Shown: positions 37,465 to 47,213, counted from the stretch's first letter. The stretch is DNA of 64,000 bases from Mesostigma viride (GCA_009746045.1 RPFO01000619.1:1-64000), one strand, 5' to 3'. Notes: generated from the letters alone by a model not told the origin. Numbers and translations: made by a program.

Positions 37465-39239
37465 TCAATCGGCATTCGGAGGTAGCGCATCTGTCATGGC
37501 GGTCTCAGAGAGCCGTGCCTCTCTGGCCAGCTTCTGGTTGAGCCGCATGACCTTGGCGTTGTCCCGGACGCACTGCTTGTTCGCTCGCTCACCGTGGAGA
37601 CCACTGGCGCGGAAGTTACGTTAAATAGTGCCGGAACCTTTTGCCGCCTGAGGCAAATCGGTCCGTCACACTATTTTGCCCGGAATAACCACTTCCGAGC
37701 ACCCAAGTTAATTCGGCCGAATGAACTTGGGTGCTCGGAAGTGGTTATTCCGGGCAAAATAGTGTGACGGACCGATTTGCCTCAGGCGGCAAAAGGTTCC
37801 GGCACTATTTAACGTAACTAAAACCTGGCCTCGTGGAGGGGGGACGAAGAGCCCGAGACATCCGCCTAGGCCGCTGAGCACGCACCACTAAATGCGCCGG
37901 AGCTGCCTCAGTGAGGATTCGAACCCCTGACCTCCAAGGTGCACAGGTTTTAGTTACGTTAAATAGTGCCGGAACCTTTTGCCGCCTGAGGCAAATCGGT
38001 CCGTCACACTATTTTGCCCGGAATAACCACTTCCGAGCACCCAAGTTCATTCGGCCGAATGAACTTGGGTGCTCGGAAGTGGTTATTCCGGGCAAAATAG
38101 TGTGACGGACCGATTTGCCTCAGGCGGCAAAAGGTTCCGGCACTATTTAACGTAACTAAAACCTGTGCACCTTGGAGGTCAGGGGTTCGAATCCTCACTG
38201 AGGCAGCTCCGGCGCATTTAGTGGTGCGTGCTCAGCGGCCTAGGCGGATGTCTCGGGCTCTTCGTCCCCCCTCCACGAGGCCAGGTTTTAGTTACGTTAA
38301 ATAGTGCCGGAACCTTTTGCCGCCTGAGGCAAATCGGTCCGTCACACTATTTTGCCCGGAATAACCACTTCCGAGCACCCAAGTTCATTCGGCCGAATTA
38401 ACTTGGGTGCTCGGAAGTGGTTATTCCGGGCAAAATAGTGTGACGGACCGATTTGCCTCAGGCGGCAAAAGGTTCCGGCACTATTTAACGTAACTGCGGA
38501 ATGCGGGCTCAAACAGCTCCCGGTTCCGCTTGGCGACTTGCAAGGGGTTCGCACCCGTTTCCTTGATCTGCTGGGCCTCCGTTACCTGAAGAAATGCCAT
38601 GGCCAGGCTCTGGCGCTTAGTGTTGAGATCGCGAGAGGAACTCGACGCCACAGCAGTCCTCTTTAACTGGGCGGCGTTCTTTCCGGTGACCGTGAGGTTG
38701 TTGGTGTCGTGCACGATCGGGTACAGTATACCACAGCCCCTGTGAACGTCCGTGTACGCCTTAATGGAGGCGTTCAGCTCTTTGGTGGACTCAGAGCTCT
38801 GGATGCGAGGGTGCTCTTGGATATTGGCTATGGCGGTTGCCCCATCGCGCTCGTCTGCGCGCCTCAGGATATCTTCGGCCAGCGAGCGGTCGGCGTCCAG
38901 GTAGCGCTCTAGCAGCACGGCCACCTTGTCGCGGAACCCGGCTGCTATCTTGCCGGGAAGCAGCATTATGATCTGAACCATCCCCTTTCGATCGGTCACG
39001 GGGGTAGCATTCTGCCCTCTACCAGGAAACTTGAAGGTGTTAATAAAATTAACACCTTCACCGTGAGCTTTCTGGAGGTTGAGAAGGTAAACCCTAGGCT
39101 GCGAAATCCCGATAGCAGCCATTGCGTCATACACCGAAATCCTCCCGTCATCTGTCACGCGGATCTTGCCCGCGAACTGGGGGTCCTCTTCCCCGCTGGA
39201 GGGTGTCAGGTACTGGACGATGGCCGACATGATGGACAC
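37465..39239 (-). CDS. KFPGARQ multigene-family protein, copy B, split by a fold-back element
   Basis: The N-terminal 248 codons (38496-39239) begin MSIMSAIVQYLTPSSGEEDP. The C-terminal 48 codons (37465-37608) read GLHGERANKQ...MRLNQKLAREARL and match the end of copy F. The 882-bp element plus one GCGGA copy (37609-38495) lies between; without it the frame is continuous at 295 residues, the family length. Conserved blocks: KIRVTDDGRISVYD, FKFPGRGQ, PVTDRKG, LLPGKIA and LLERYLDADRSLAEDI. The variable palindrome (39033-39059, two 12-base arms) sits before the FKFPG codons. Upstream box CGTGGACGCTCG at 39282-39293; TATA-like at 39378-39385. Confidence 0.75.
37614..38495. mobile_element. 882-bp fold-back element, palindrome of palindromes, with GCGGA target duplication
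   Basis: The structure is P-S-P-S'-P. P is a 206-bp self-palindrome (37614-37819, 37952-38157, 38290-38495) beginning AGTTACGTTAAATAGTGCC and ending in its reverse complement. S (37820-37951) and S' (38158-38289) are 132-bp segments that are reverse complements of each other. The whole element reads the same on both strands. GCGGA flanks both ends (37609-37613, 38496-38500). The short ORFs inside are mirror images of each other and not credible genes. S carries a tRNA 3'-half-like sequence. Confidence 0.85.
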
Positions 39240-39340
39240 TCCTCGGTGATATGTGGCGATTTTGTGTGGGATGAGAGCGCGCGTGGACGCTCGTGACGAT
39301 GCGGATGTAAGTCCTCTGACAACGGACCTCGGTGCGAGAA

Positions 39341-39688
39341 CTACGGATGTAGGGGATCTCTCGCACAGGCCTCACACAATTTATACCCGGCTGCTATCTT
39401 GCCGGGGAGCAGCATTATGATCTGGACGAGCCCCTTACGGTCGGTCACGGGGGTGTCCCGCTGCCTTTCTCCTGGGAATTTGCAGTTGTAAAGGAGGTTT
39501 ACAACTGCCTCGTGGCTTGACTGGAGGTTCTTGAGGTATACTCTGGGGTTCGAAAGACCTAATGCGGCCATCACATCATATACCGAAATCCTGCCGTCAT
39601 CTGTCACGCGGATCTTGCCCGCAAATTGGGGGTCCTCTTCCCCGTTGGAAGGAGTCAGGTACTGGACGACCGAAGACATGCTGGACAC
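39341..39688 (-). pseudogene. Truncated KFPGARQ-family copy C
   Basis: This is the N-terminal 90 codons of the family (MSSMSSVVQYLTPSNGEED ... LLPGKIAAG). They run directly into the promoter region of the next copy, giving the nonsense tail YKLCEACARDPLHP. The palindrome is at 39482-39508 (two 11-base arms, loop of 5). The region upstream of its ATG is nearly identical to that of copy B (449 bp apart). It could yield a 115-residue domain-only protein. Confidence 0.65.
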
Positions 39689-39789
39689 TCCTCGGTGATA
39701 TGTGGCGATTTTGTGTGGGATGAGAGCGCGCGTGGACGCTCGTGACGATGCGGATGTAAGTCCTCTGACAACGGACCTCGGTGCGAGAA

Positions 39790-39990
39790 CTACGGATGTA
39801 GGGGATCTCTCGCACAGGCCTCACACAATTTATACCCGGCTGCTATCTTGCCGGGGAGCAGCATTATGATATGGGTGACCCCCTTGCGGTCGGTCACGGG
39901 CGTGTCTCGCTGCCTGGCCCCGGGGAATTTCCAGTTCTCGCTTGTAGCGAGAACTTCCTCATGGCAGACGCTTTTCCCTATTTATACTCA
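39790..39990 (-). pseudogene. Truncated KFPGARQ-family copy D
   Basis: An internal fragment reads HEEVLATSENWKFPGARQ...VTHIIMLLPGKIAAG and again joins the same downstream tail as copy C. No start is present: an in-frame TAA lies upstream, next to TATAAATAGG. The palindrome is at 39933-39955 with two perfect 10-base arms. Confidence 0.6.
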
Positions 39991-40145
39991 TTGCATGAAC
40001 GCTTTGTGAGTTAAAAACGTTTATTAAGTTAATGAAATGAAGTTAAGAAAACACGACAAAGCTACTGTTTCTAGATACGATTTCAAGGCCGTCCCATAGT
40101 GGTTGAGGTAGGGACTTTGGATGCCTTTACTCAATCATCACAAAT
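39991..40145. other. AT-rich intergenic gap
   Basis: No ORF or clear signal is seen apart from AT-rich sequence on both strands between the copy D fragment and the end of MCP 2. Confidence 0.5.
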
Positions 40146-41971
40146 TTACGAGGCGAACCGCTTGCCGCCCATGCCCGACTGGATGCGCAACACGTTGAAG
40201 CTGCGGGCGTAGACCTCGATGGTGCCCTGGGGCACGCCGCCGGTGCCCAGACCCTTGAGGTTGAGCTTGACGCTGTCCAGCCGCGACATGTTGACGGACC
40301 CGGTGGGCTTCCAGGACTCGGGGTCGACGGCGAAGGGGATCACGTACACGTTGCTGTCCCGGAGCACGCGGGTGTGGAAGTCGGAGGGCAGCGCGTAGGA
40401 GAAGTAGATGGGGTCGCGGCCCTCGCCGAACACGGTCTGCGAGTTGAGCAGCAGGTTGCAGGTGGTGAAGAGGTGGCCGTCTCCGAACGCCGAGTTGTCG
40501 TTCCAGAACTTCCAGTACCCGTTGTAGGCGAACTCGGCGTCGGAGCGGTACTTGGAGTCGACGAAGGAGAGCGAGGCGGGCTTGAAGAAGAAGAGGAGCT
40601 CCTTGACGGGGTGGTTGAACTTGAGGTCGAGGGAGAGCTCTTCCTCTCCGCCCACGTGCTGCTGGATGCGCTGGGTCTCGGTGATGAGGTACTCGTGGGA
40701 GTTGAGCGCGAACTGGCGGCGCTCGAAGTCGTCCAGGTAGATGTAGCGGGCCAGGAGCTTGCACTGGAAGGTGGGCGGGGTGGCGATCCAGCCCGTGCGG
40801 GGGTTGATGTTGTTCAAGGTCTGAGTGGTCGGGGCGGTGATCGTGGCGGTGGACGCGTTTACCCCGAGGGCGTTCAACTGAGAGTATACCACGGAGATCT
40901 CGTAGGTGTACCCGGCGTTGAAACTGCGCCACCTCACCGTGAACCCCGTCAACTGCTCCTTTGCGTTTGTAGAGGGGCTCGTAGGGTTGGGGTCCGGGAG
41001 GGACGTGGTCCAGGTCATCACGTAGGCCTGACCCTTGGTTAGCCCGGCCGTCGGATAGGTCGTCTCATTGGTACCGCCCCGGTCGCGGCCGAGGTTTTTG
41101 CCAGGTCCACGTTCAAGATCCAGTCCAAAGTCTGGTCCTTCGCCCACATGATGTTAGTGAGATTGCTCGTCTCTCGCCTGGTCACGTACAGCGTGGATCC
41201 CGTGTCCATCAAGCCCAAAATCCTCTTAACCTCCGCCAGCCTCAGCGCGTTGGTGTGAAAATTCGTACTATCGACAATCTTATAGTTGGTCAACGGGACT
41301 GTGCCGCTGACGCTCCCCGTTGTGGGTGCGGTGCTGGCGGCCGTCAGATTCCACCAGTAGCGCGTGAAGAGGTTGTCGGCGGTGGCGAACTGCACCTTGA
41401 TGACGACCTCGTGATACTGCAGGGCGATCATGGGCAGCGCGAGGCCGGGTTCCGCGGTGAAGGTGAACTCCATGGGGATGTACAGGTGCTGCGGGTTCTT
41501 CCCCGAGCAGTAGTCGACGATGCGGCCGAGCTCGTCGATCTCCACACTGCCACCGTGGTTGACGGGGATGTTGTCGACGCTGCTCTCGAAGGCCCGCTTG
41601 CTCAGTACGTCGTTGATGTGCAGGAAATCGCCGGTGATCTTCTCGATGGAGTAGCCGCCGATAACGAGCTCGACGTGGTCGATCAGGATGCGACCGAAGT
41701 CCTTGGCGAAGGGGGAGAAGCCCACGTTGGGGAACGCGTCCACTCGGATGTAGGCCATGAGCTTGGTGACGAGGTCGCCGGACCGGGGGAGCTTGAACTC
41801 GACGGCCTGGCCGTACCCGACGATGCCCGCGGATTGCGTGACCTCGGTGTCCTCCATGGCGAAGTTGGTGTGGCGGGGGTACACGGTCTTGAAGAAGGTG
41901 ACCTCGGGGTCGACGATGAGGGCGACATCTTGTGTGCCCTTGGCGCGCAGAGCCATGATGGGATGCGACAT
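40146..41971 (-). CDS. Major capsid protein paralog 2, frameshifted
   Basis: The N-terminal frame (41039-41971) has VTFFKTVYPRHTNFAMEDTE, FKLPRSGDLV, HVELVIGGYSIEKITGDF and LPMIALQYHE. The C-terminal frame (40146-about 41080) has YIYLDDFERRQFAL, GEGRDPIYFSYALP, PTGSVNMSRLDSVKLNLKG and a GMGGKRFAS end. The switch falls at a C4 run (41077-41080, plus strand), where one extra base joins them. Total about 610 residues, longer than MCP 1 because of an expanded loop between the jelly rolls. Confidence 0.9.
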
Positions 41972-42035
41972 TTCAGGTGAAGGTTTCTACCATAACCGTG
42001 AGAATATTTTTATTCCAGTCGAGGCCCGCGCGAAA

Positions 42036-43792
42036 TTACGAGGCGTACCGCTTGCCTCCCATGCCGTTCATGATCTTCATGACGTTGAAGTTCTTGGCGT
42101 AGACGTTCAGGGTGCCGGCGGGGGTGGTAGTGCCCATCCCCTTGAGCACGAGCTTGACGTCATCGAGCCGCGACATGTTGATGGAGCCGGAGGGCTTCCA
42201 GGAGTCGGGCTGCATGGAGAAGGGGATCACGTAGACGTGACTGTCCTTGTCCACGCGCTTGTGGAATTGGTTGGGGACCACGTAGTCGAAGTAGACGGGG
42301 TCCCTGCCGTCCGCGTACACGTTCTGGGAGTTGAGGATGAGGTTGGCCGTGGTGAAGAGGTGCCCCTCTCCGAACGAGGAGGCGACGTTCTTGAAGGACC
42401 AGTACCCTTGTAGTAGTCCTTGAGGTCTTCGGTCCACCACTCGTCAGGGCGGTAGAAGAAGATGAGCTCTTTGGTGGGGTGGTTGAACTTGAGGTCGACC
42501 ACGACCTGGTCCGTGTTGGCGCCCAGGAACTGCTGGTGGTGCTGGTACTCGGTGATGAGGTACTCGTGCGGGTTGACCGCGAACTGGCGGCGCTCGAAGT
42601 CGTCCAGGTAGATGTAGCGGCAGATGAGCTTGGCGGCAAGGCTGGGCGGCCGGGCGATCCACGTGGCGCGGTCGTTGGCGGTCGTCGTGTAGGAGGTGGG
42701 CGTGAACTTGTACTCGCGGGGGATGACGGCATCCTGGATCTCAAACACCTGGTCTGCGTTATATAACGGGATCTTGAACTTGATGGCGAGCTTCGGGTCC
42801 ACCCCCGCGGTCGTGATGACGCTGTTCGCGACCACTTGCGACGTTCCAGCGGTTAAGGAAGCGCCTAGATCAGCGGCAGCCGAGACGTTATTATAGACCA
42901 TGGTGACCTTGTCGGTGTACATCGCGTTCTCGATGACGTAGTTGACCCACCGGAGGTTTCCCTCCTGCTCCACCAAATGCGCCATCGTGTTGCCGTACCT
43001 GCCCTCCAGGTACAGCTTGCGGATGAGCGCGCGGACGGCGTTCTCGTCGGTTAGCTTGTACTTGTTCGTATCGTACACGGTACTGCCGAGTTCCGTCTTG
43101 ATGACGTTAATCCCCCCAGCCCCGGCAGCCCCCACGGCCCCCACCGTAAAGAAAGCCGGCTCGGTGACCGAGCGGTGGTTGAAGATGGCTCCGGCGTCGT
43201 TGAACTTGACCTTGACGCGCACCTCGTGGTACTGCAGGGCGATCATGGGCAGCGCGAGGCCCGGGTCGGCGGTGAAGCTGAAGTCGAGCGGGATGTAGAG
43301 GTACTGCTTGGCGGTCCCGGTGGCCTGCTCGACGATCTTCCCGGCCTTGTCGAACTTGACGCCGGCGCCGTGCTTGGCGGGCATGTTATCGACGTAGCTG
43401 GCGTAGTCCGCGCGGGACAGGAGGTCGTTCACATGCAGCATGTCGCCGGTGATCCTCTCGATCTGGTAGCCGCCGATGGTGAGCTCGAAGTACTGGATGA
43501 GGGCGCGGCCGAAGTCCCAGATGAAGGGACAGAACTTGCCGCCCCAGTCGGAGACCGCGCCGACCTCGAGGAAGAGGACGCAGCGGGTGACGAGGTCGCC
43601 GGACCGGGGGAGCTTGAACTCGACGGTCTGGCCGTACCCGACGGACCCGGTGGACTGGGTGATGACGGTGTCGTCCCACGCGAAGTTGGTGTGGCGGGGG
43701 TACACGGAGCGCCAGAATGTGACTTCGGGGTTGACGATGCAGGCGATGTCCTGGCTCCCCTTGGCCTTGAGTTGCATGATAGCGTGTGCCAT
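42036..43792 (-). CDS. Major capsid protein paralog 3, frameshifted
   Basis: The N-terminal frame starts MAHAIMQLKAKGSQDIACIV at 43792 and carries FWRSVYPRHTNFAWDDT, FKLPRSGDLV, YFELTIGGYQIERITGDM, LPMIALQYHE and YIYLDDFERRQFAV. After a CCC (42405-42407, plus strand) the next frame gives GYWSFKN, GRDPVYFDYVVP, PSGSINMSRLDDVKLVLKG and GMGGKRYAS. It is close to MCP 2 in length and arrangement, suggesting tandem duplication with divergence. Confidence 0.9.
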
Positions 43793-43885
43793 CGCGGATG
43801 TGTGCGTTCTAAAGTGGGCGGAGAAAAAAAAGTGCGGCCCTCCGCTCGAAAACAAAATGTGTGCTGACGGTAGTATGCCGACCAC

Positions 43886-45538
43886 ATGTCTCAGGATCTG
43901 TCTGCGCCCATCGTCTGGCTGGAGGCCAAGGGGAGTTTCGACACGTACTTGACGGCGGTGCCGGAGAAGACGTACTTCAAGAGGATCTACAGCCGCCACA
44001 CGAACTTCTCGTGGGCGGACGTGGAGCTGCTCTCGGTGACCCCCCCCACGTACGGCGGCGACCTGCGGTTCATGATCCCGAAGATCGGCGACCTGGTCAC
44101 GCAGATGTACCTCTACTACAACATCGGCAAGCTGAACTACGGCACGGCGAACATCAGCATCAGCCGGCCCGCGCTGAACGCAAATCTGGCGGTGAACGCG
44201 AACCTGCCCACGGTCGCGACGGACGTGGTGGCGGCTTTCGAGGCCGACAAGCTGCCCCTGGTCGCGGACGGGGAGTACGACGGCCTGACGCACGAGGACC
44301 TGAACGCCGCGTGGATCGACCACCTGGGGTACGTGCTGACGAACACGGTGGAGCTGTGGATCGGCGGGCAGAAGATCGAGAGCCACACGGGCGACTTCCT
44401 GCACGTGTGGGACTCGCTGACCGCGTCCAGGGAGCACAGCTCCATCTCCAACCTGCCCAAGGAGCACGGGGGGGTGGGCAACGTCGGCACGCAGCACGAC
44501 CAGCACATCTACGTCCCGCTGCAGTTCTTCTTCAACCGCAACCCCGGGCACGCGCTCCCCATCGCCGCTCTGCAGTACCACGACGTGGAGGTGCGCGTGA
44601 AGCTCAGCCAGAAGCCGCTGAGGGCGGACTACACGCGGTACTTCGAGAAGGTGCCGTTCGGGAAGGAAGTGACGGTCGCCGACAAGCTGCGGTACACGCC
44701 CCAGGACGTGCAGGTGTACATCGAGACGGAGACGCTGGACAGCAATCAAAAGCCGATCAACGCGTTCACGTACGCGTCGACGAACGAGTACCTCAAGAAC
44801 AAGGCCTTGGGAGGGGAGATCCTCAAGGCGGCCCTGGTGACTCGTTTCGTGTTCCTGGACAAGTTCGAGAGGCAGCAGTTCGTGTCGGGTAAGCACAGCT
44901 ACCTGATCACGGAGACGCAGCACATGTCCTTCCCGCTGAAGAGCGAGGACAAGCTGATCAAGGAGTACCTGCTGGACGACTTCACGGGCGCGTGCAAGGA
45001 GCTGATCTTCTTCTTCCGTGCGGACCACAAGCGACTGGAGGGGTCGGGCGACAAGAACTCCAACTGGGACTTCTGGAACTTCGAGGGCAACCGGCCGTTC
45101 GACGCGAACGAAATGAAGCTGGCACCATCTGGGGGGTACTATCTGCCCACGTTCGGCAAGCAGATGGCGCACATCGACAACACCTTCTTCGACCGCGCGA
45201 CGTTCGCGATCAACGGCAAGGAGCTCTGGGCGCCCCCCCGCGACCCCCTCTGGTTCAGCCACTACCTGCCGTCGGAGTTCCACAGCAAGGTGCCGGTCGA
45301 GAACAACTTCGAGATGATCTACGTGATGCCGTTCGCGGTGTTCCCGGAGTCGGACGACCCGAGCGGCAGCATCAACCTGAGCAAGATCGACCGCCCGGTG
45401 CTCCATTTCCGGTTCAAGCAGGTCCCGGGCCTCAAGGAGGGCGCGGTGATGACCGACGGCCACGTCGAGGTGTACGCCCGTACGCTGAACCTGGTCGAGA
45501 TCGCCGAGGGGCACGGGCGCAAGGTGTTCCTGACTTAA
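43886..45538 (+). CDS. Major capsid protein paralog 4, divergent and intact
   Basis: 550 residues. The family blocks are present but altered: YFKRIYSRHTNFSWADVE, IPKIGDLVTQM, TVELWIGGQKIESHTGDF, LPIAALQYHD, FVFLDKFERQQFV and PSGSINLSKIDRPVLHFRF. The end (GHGRKVFLT) replaces the usual GMGGKR(Y/F)AS. It is the most diverged paralog and lies on the opposite strand, divergent from MCP 3 across 93 bp. It may build a special capsomer type or vertex-associated structure. It ends overlapping the LysM gene by four bases. Confidence 0.93.
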   Translation: MSQDLSAPIVWLEAKGSFDTYLTAVPEKTYFKRIYSRHTNFSWADVELLSVTPPTYGGDLRFMIPKIGDLVTQMYLYYNIGKLNYGTANISISRPALNANLAVNANLPTVATDVVAAFEADKLPLVADGEYDGLTHEDLNAAWIDHLGYVLTNTVELWIGGQKIESHTGDFLHVWDSLTASREHSSISNLPKEHGGVGNVGTQHDQHIYVPLQFFFNRNPGHALPIAALQYHDVEVRVKLSQKPLRADYTRYFEKVPFGKEVTVADKLRYTPQDVQVYIETETLDSNQKPINAFTYASTNEYLKNKALGGEILKAALVTRFVFLDKFERQQFVSGKHSYLITETQHMSFPLKSEDKLIKEYLLDDFTGACKELIFFFRADHKRLEGSGDKNSNWDFWNFEGNRPFDANEMKLAPSGGYYLPTFGKQMAHIDNTFFDRATFAINGKELWAPPRDPLWFSHYLPSEFHSKVPVENNFEMIYVMPFAVFPESDDPSGSINLSKIDRPVLHFRFKQVPGLKEGAVMTDGHVEVYARTLNLVEIAEGHGRKVFLT

Positions 45539-46697
45539 GCCGCCGCCTCATTGACGGGCGGGGGGAAGGGGAAGAGGTATTGCGCCCAGGGCAGCAGCTC
45601 CGTCCCGACGTTAAGCGCGCGCCTCCTCCACGAGTGGTCTTGCGGCGCCCACCCCCTTTGATAGACGTGATAGGCGGCGGCGGGGATGGCGGCCATGTAA
45701 GGCGCGTACGGCATACTGGGGGGGCCATCATGGCGGCCGCCATAAGCATCGGGGTCACGTTGGCGTCGTTCCAAAGCACGTCCTTGGCGAAGTTGCCCAC
45801 CCCATGCCACGGTTTTTCGAGGGCCCTATCGAAGCGCCCTCCGAGCCCCTGCGCTACCGTTCCCGCCAACAGCCCGGTGGGGCCGAGACTGGCTCCGGCT
45901 AAGAACGGGAGGGCGGAGAGGAGTTTCGTGTAGGCGCCGACGTAATCCCCTTCCCGGTGGGCGTTGAACCGGTCCACGGCGCCCAGCCCCTTCGAGATCC
46001 CTCCCCACGAAAAGTCGCTAAGTCTGGGCACGCCCCATTCGGGGAGTTTCCCCTGCACGAGCCCGCCCAGATTGCGGAGGGCGCCGGGGACGATATTCAT
46101 CACGTCGCCGGGGATCCCGGCGACCGCCGGGATGGCGGCGGCGCCCAGAGAGAGGTAGTTGGCGAGTCTCGGGCTCGTCTTGGCTACACGATCGTATACG
46201 GGGTTGAAAACCCCGGCGATCCTTTCGTTCCACTTCTGCTTGCCGCTCGTGACAGGTGGTTCGGGACGCCAGGCCTTCTCGGGTTTGGGCGGGCCGGACC
46301 CCTCCATGTTCAAAGGGCTGATGATGGCGTTCACGAAATCGCGGTAGTCCAACTTGTCGGGGATGAACAGCACGTCTCCTGGGGACATTGTCATCGGGGA
46401 GACGTGCGGGTTGGCCACCACGATGTCCTCGGGCGGCACCTCGAACTTGGCCCCGATCTTCGCCCACGTGTCCCCCTCTTGGACGGTGTACCTGGTCTTG
46501 CTGTCGACGACTCGATTGGTGTAGGCCCCGCGCTCCTGTTCGACCCAGAAGGGCTTCATGTTGCGATCGTACGCCTCGTTGAGGATGGCGTCGTAGTCGT
46601 CAGCGTTCCCGGGCATCACGGGGACGGTCTTCGTGAGCGCCGCCTTGTCTTGGGTATGCAAGAACTCCTTCAATATGGCCCTCAGATCCGACTCCAT
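45535..46697 (-). CDS. LysM-domain protein with glycine-zipper region, frameshifted
   Basis: A LysM domain lies at about residues 68-115: TRYTVQEGDTWAKIGAKFEV, DIVVANP and MSPGDVLFIP. LysM binds N-acetylglucosamine polymers such as chitin or peptidoglycan. Downstream are hydrophobic Gly/Ala-rich stretches (YLSLGAAAIPAVAGIPGDVM; LPFLAGASLGPTGLLAG) suggesting membrane insertion. A G7 run (45718-45724, plus strand) shifts the frame. The other frame ends sensibly (AIPAAAYHVYQRG ... FPFPPPVNEAAA) at 45535. It may act at the host cell wall on entry or exit, or within the particle. Confidence 0.75.
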
Positions 46698-46728
46698 GTA
46701 TTATACTAGGGAGACAAATTTATGCCCG

Positions 46729-47213
46729 TCACTCTTCCTCGATCACCAGCTTCACCCTCGCCTTCTTTCCGCCGATGAGCATGACCTTCTCGATGACGGT
46801 GTGCGTCTTGTCCTCCCTGGCCTGCTGCTCGCTCGCTGGCGCCATCCCCATGACCTTGGATAGAATCTGGAAGACCTCGTCGTCGTCCGGGATGATGAAC
46901 GCCTCCTCGCCGCCAACGAGAGGGGGGCGGCGTGGTGCCCCTCCTCCTCGTGGTGCTCTTCCTCGTCCTCCTCGTCTTCTCCCTCGTCTTCTTCCTCGTC
47001 GCTATCCGTGTCGTCCCGCTTGCTAAAGACGACCTCGTGGTCGTTGTTGAGCGCGACCACGTAGCCCTTCTTCAACCCGGCCATGACGATGTCCGCGAGG
47101 TCCTCGTCTTCGCGCGCGGACTCTGTCACGCACTCCATCACGAGGTCCACGAGGTCCTTCTCCTTCCCCGAGGCGCACTGGGTCTTAGGAACGGAACAAA
47201 AGGCGCGGAACAT
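46729..47213 (-). CDS. Acidic-linker protein, frameshifted
   Basis: The start MFRAFCSVPKTQCASGK is followed by a helical domain (DLVDLVMECVTESARED) and an Asp/Glu-rich linker. A G6 run (46922-46927, plus strand) then breaks the frame. The continuing frame gives EEAFIIPDDDEVFQILSKVM and a C-terminal strand pair (VMLIGGKKARVKLVIEEE) to the stop at 46729. No family is recognised; the two-part domain structure is clear. Confidence 0.55.

Noticed and set aside
38165-38215. A tRNA gene
   Set aside because: Only the variable/T-arm/acceptor half is present. No D-arm, anticodon loop or 5' acceptor strand is found within reach.
37614-38495. CRISPR-like repeat-spacer-repeat pattern
   Set aside because: Repeats are 206 bp and self-palindromic, there are only two spacers, and the spacers are reverse complements of each other. 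It is a fold-back element.
42227-45514. A 1095-codon minus-strand ORF
   Set aside because: Its first two thirds are the antisense of MCP 4. Only the last third is MCP 3, which has its own start at 43792 and breaks near 42405.
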